Notes under the pieces: model-generated | Databases searched by the model: none | Told to the model about the DNA's origin: nothing | Seen by the model: the letters and a program-made list of their open reading frames with translations, nothing else | DNA from: JAXGTD01 sp040775095 | Lineage (GTDB): Bacteria > Pseudomonadota > Gammaproteobacteria > Chromatiales > Chromatiaceae | DNA length: 5,240 nt | Assembly: GCA_040775095.1 (NCBI GenBank) | Contig: JAXGTD010000196.1 | Location: 1 to 5,240, forward strand | Direction: 5' to 3' | Translations under genes and position numbers: made by a program | Shown: one piece after another, positions 4,335 through 5,240 of the stretch | How positions within the stretch are numbered: the first letter of the stretch is position 1 | Layout: each line of letters starts with the position of its first letter

Positions 4335-4876
4335 AATGACCCTCCGATGTAGCTGCACTCCTGACTGACTCTCCTTCATCGACTCCGCGACACGGCCCCG
4401 TTGCCGCGCCCTGTTCATTATTCGTTGCCGGGAGACGGGTCCCGACGCTCGGTCTCTCGACGGGACGGCGCTCGCACGCGTGGTTCCCGAGAGCTGGGGT
4501 TCTCAAGCGCTTCCCTGCTCGAAAATGGCGGTGCGTCCGGGCGCCGCTCAGGCAGCTTGAACCTTCAAGGTGCCCTTGCGCACCCGACCGACGCGCCATC
4601 AGACACGCTGGGTGTGCATCCCCGTGGCCTGCCCGGGTGCGGCGGCCCGGTTTCGAGGCCGGCTCGGATCGGCGCCCGTGGCCGACATGGGGTGACGAGC
4701 GGCAAACCGACCCCCGCTCGTCGGCCGGCTGAAGGTGCAACCCGCTGATACGCGGCGCGCGTGCCAATAACCCTGCCATTCATGCTGCATCTGTGCACAA
4801 CAATAGCGCAGATCAGGTGTCAACGCGACGGCCTCGAGAGAACCATGTTTCTTGCAATGACAAATCGCAATTCCCG
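4335..4876. other. Gene-free region upstream of the response regulator
   Basis: I find no gene with protein-family features in these 542 bases. The longest frames on both strands are Arg/Gly/Pro/Ser-rich and cover the same GC-rich DNA. Dyads seen: CTTGAA-CC-TTCAAG at 4556-4569, a 9-bp inverted repeat at 4694-4722, and TGTGCACA at 4792-4799. The response regulator promoter must lie here on the minus strand, but no convincing -35/-10 pair is visible; the only AT-rich patch nearby is around 4416-4425. Confidence 0.55.
4694..4722. repeat. 9-bp perfect inverted repeat
   Basis: GACGAGCGG (4694-4702) and CCGCTCGTC (4714-4722) form a 9-bp stem with an 11-base loop. No T run follows on either strand. 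It could be a terminator-like barrier, a protein-binding dyad or part of a structured RNA. Confidence 0.4.
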
Positions 4877-5240
4877 GTGTGCAACAGGGCCGCGGGGGGC
4901 AGCTCGGATGGGCCGGCCGGTTCCGGTCGGCGGCCCTTGGGAGGGCCTGTCACGACACGACCCGTGGTCGATCCGCAGTTGCTGACGGCTCCGACCACGG
5001 GCCCGCTTGGGTGGGCCGATTCGGGAGACGTCTGCCCGATGGGCCGGGAACGCGCGGCGACTGGGTCAATCGGATCAGCGCTACACCGGATCCAGACAAG
5101 ACCCGCTGAAGCGGGTACGCGGTATCTCGGACGCGGGCCCGAGTTCCGGTATACAGGGCAGGGAGTCCAAGCGCAACCGGTCCGCGATGGCCGGGGAGGC
5201 CGTCGTAGTCCAGGTCAACCACGGGTTTTCCCTAGGCCCA
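4877..5240 (+). mobile_element. Stem-loop-rich segment, possible 5' part of a group II intron
   Basis: The segment begins GTGTG (4877-4881), matching the group II intron 5' consensus GTGYG, and carries a run of hairpins: about 4910-4937, a 10-bp plus 6-bp stem at 4961-5001, ACCCGC-TGAA-GCGGGT at 5101-5116, and about 5126-5142. TTCCCG (4871-4876), just before the putative splice site, can pair with CGGGAA at 5045-5050 (IBS1/EBS1-like). GCAA (4867-4870) can pair with TTGC at the apex of the 4961-5001 hairpin (IBS2/EBS2-like). Near the end, GTCGTAGTCCAGG resembles the region leading into intron-encoded ORFs. A frame from ATG 5187 (MAGEAVVVQVNHGFSLGP) is open to the window edge. No reverse transcriptase or domain V is visible, so this is a hypothesis. 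Another structured RNA or plain GC-rich DNA is possible. Confidence 0.38.
4961..5001 (+). repeat. Long imperfect hairpin (10-bp perfect outer stem)
   Basis: CCCGTGGTCG (4961-4970) pairs perfectly with CGACCACGGG (4992-5001). Inside, CCG-CAG and CTG-A-CGG pair with one bulged A around a TTG loop. This is the strongest dyad in the right-hand third of the window and independent of any intron interpretation. Confidence 0.7.

Noticed and set aside
3522..4352. 276-residue plus-strand open frame opposite the response regulator
   Set aside because: Its leucine/alanine/aspartate-rich translation is the mirror of a high-GC coding strand. The opposite strand encodes an intact response regulator with all catalytic residues.
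4332..4418. Upstream start at 4418 for the response regulator
   Set aside because: The extra 28 residues do not resemble the receiver family and skip the strong GGAGG placed just before the ATG at 4334.
4297..4779. 160-residue minus-strand and 115-residue plus-strand (4401-4748) frames upstream of the response regulator
   Set aside because: They cover the same GC-rich DNA on both strands, have low-complexity composition, lack convincing ribosome-binding sites and show no recognisable motif.

Overview
The window reads as GC-rich gammaproteobacterial chromosome. The order lysC - csrA - tRNA-Ser(GCT) is a conserved gammaproteobacterial arrangement. The accessory genes behind it resemble those common in purple sulfur bacteria and relatives (Chromatiales), but that finer placement is an impression, not something the sequence proves.

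Bases 1-1782 are core genome on the plus strand: the 3' two thirds of an aspartate kinase gene (catalytic C-terminus plus two ACT domains), a 329-base intergenic region with two good sigma70-type promoter candidates and two AGGGA motifs just before csrA, the global RNA-binding regulator csrA, and, after a 362-base gene-free gap, tRNA-Ser(GCT) with an encoded CCA and an extended -10 promoter.

Bases 1783-3300 form an accessory block directly behind the tRNA, bracketed by two imperfect copies of a TAAAAAAGGG(G)TC-type repeat. It holds a decayed REP-associated tyrosine (Y1/HUH) transposase and an overlapping MNT-nucleotidyltransferase / HEPN pair of the MntA-HepT toxin-antitoxin type. Both units look damaged. 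The transposase has lost its usual ATG, its catalytic tyrosine and its C-terminal tail. The HEPN gene is frameshifted in a run of five G, and the nucleotidyltransferase has Glu for the first metal-binding Asp. Just beyond, at 3376-3482, two perfect 24-bp REP units lie in inverted orientation with GTAG at their heads, the kind of element such transposases act on.

Bases 3681-4334 on the minus strand encode a complete NarL/FixJ (LuxR-type) response regulator with no histidine kinase beside it.

Bases 4335-5240 hold no gene I can support. From about 4877 to the window end the plus strand is a dense series of stem-loops. It begins GTGTG and contains segments able to pair with the bases immediately upstream, as the exon-binding sites of a group II intron would. 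I offer this as a testable hypothesis (5' part of a group II intron whose reverse-transcriptase ORF would lie beyond the window), not as an established annotation.
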